This document shows positions 63,952 to 64,000 of a stretch of 64,000 nt of DNA, one piece after another. Each line of letters opens with the position of its first letter. Position 1 is the first letter of the stretch. Under the pieces are notes generated by a model. That model saw nothing but the letters and a program-made list of their open reading frames with translations, made no database searches and was not told the origin of the DNA. Position numbers and translations under genes: made by a program. The stretch comes from an uncultured Winogradskyella sp. (lineage in GTDB: Bacteria > Bacteroidota > Bacteroidia > Flavobacteriales > Flavobacteriaceae), in contig NZ_CANMCZ010000002.1 in the NCBI RefSeq assembly GCF_947496485.1, positions 434,001-498,000 on the forward strand. The letters are read 5' to 3'.

Positions 63952-64000
63952 GTTATTAATAGTATTTCTGTTTATCTTAAGTGTTTTTTATGTTAATGCT
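63941..64000 (+). CDS. Start of an exported-protein gene cut by window end
   Basis: Too short for the ORF track. ATG at 63941 begins MKTKLLIVFLFILSVFYVNA, a typical signal peptide, and the frame is still open at the window edge. It overlaps the stop of the previous membrane-protein gene by 11 bases, a translational-coupling arrangement. The function cannot be read from 20 residues. Confidence 0.7.
   Translation, partial: MKTKLLIVFLFILSVFYVNA

Overview
The window comes from an AT-rich Bacteroidetes chromosome, most likely a marine or soil member of the Flavobacteriaceae. The evidence is a type IX secretion (T9SS) cluster with giant SprB-like adhesins and PorP/SprF partners, T9SS type A and type B C-terminal sorting domains, and promoters of the Bacteroidetes form TTG-N19/20-TAnnTTTG. 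No rRNA, tRNA, CRISPR array, transposase or integrase was seen.

Layout. (1) 0-7 kb, all leftward: a large STAND-type NTPase with a PD-(D/E)xK-like N-terminus, followed by a four-helix membrane protein and a translationally coupled 619-residue protein of unknown function. This looks like a defence module. (2) 7-9.3 kb: two exported proteins, one with the HxSNG motif of outer-membrane phospholipase A. (3) 10.4-18 kb: the most interesting locus. A leftward five-gene set encodes a DNA methyltransferase, a DGQHR (DndB-like) protein, a coiled-coil/HEPN-like protein, a GHKL (MORC/MutL-like) ATPase and an unknown protein. A divergent gene encodes a UDG-superfamily, family-6-like DNA glycosylase. The ATPase and the HEPN-like protein share a ~45-residue basic domain. 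(4) 18.5-23 kb: a polyamine operon (arginine decarboxylase, agmatinase, deoxyhypusine-synthase-like enzyme) with three small downstream genes. (5) 23-28.6 kb: a small internally duplicated helical protein, a GH81 beta-1,3-glucanase split by a one-base frameshift, and a decayed AraC regulator. A family of ~350-400 bp intergenic repeats with nested hairpins lies between the blocks from 7 to 24.5 kb, always in the same orientation.

(6) 28.6-45.5 kb is mostly ordinary chromosomal genes: a 2H phosphoesterase, a hibernation factor with an ArsC-like protein, an alpha/beta-hydrolase lipoprotein, a DnaQ/GIY-YIG nuclease, the ybbA-ybbP ABC exporter beside a tesA-like esterase, a cation-chloride-cotransporter-like permease, a patatin phospholipase, a MarR regulator with a palindromic operator and its membrane partner, and a degenerate intradiol-dioxygenase-fold protein.

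(7) 45.7-60.5 kb is a five-gene surface-adhesin cluster: a beta-helix protein, a T9SS type B protein, PorP/SprF fused to a long KAE-rich coiled coil and a SPOR-like end, a ~2740-residue SprB-like adhesin, and PorP/SprF. (8) 60.5-64 kb: a membrane-spanning winged-helix regulator is divergent from a YceI gene, with three TTGACA(CT) repeats between them. Exported and membrane proteins follow, and the last gene is cut by the window end.
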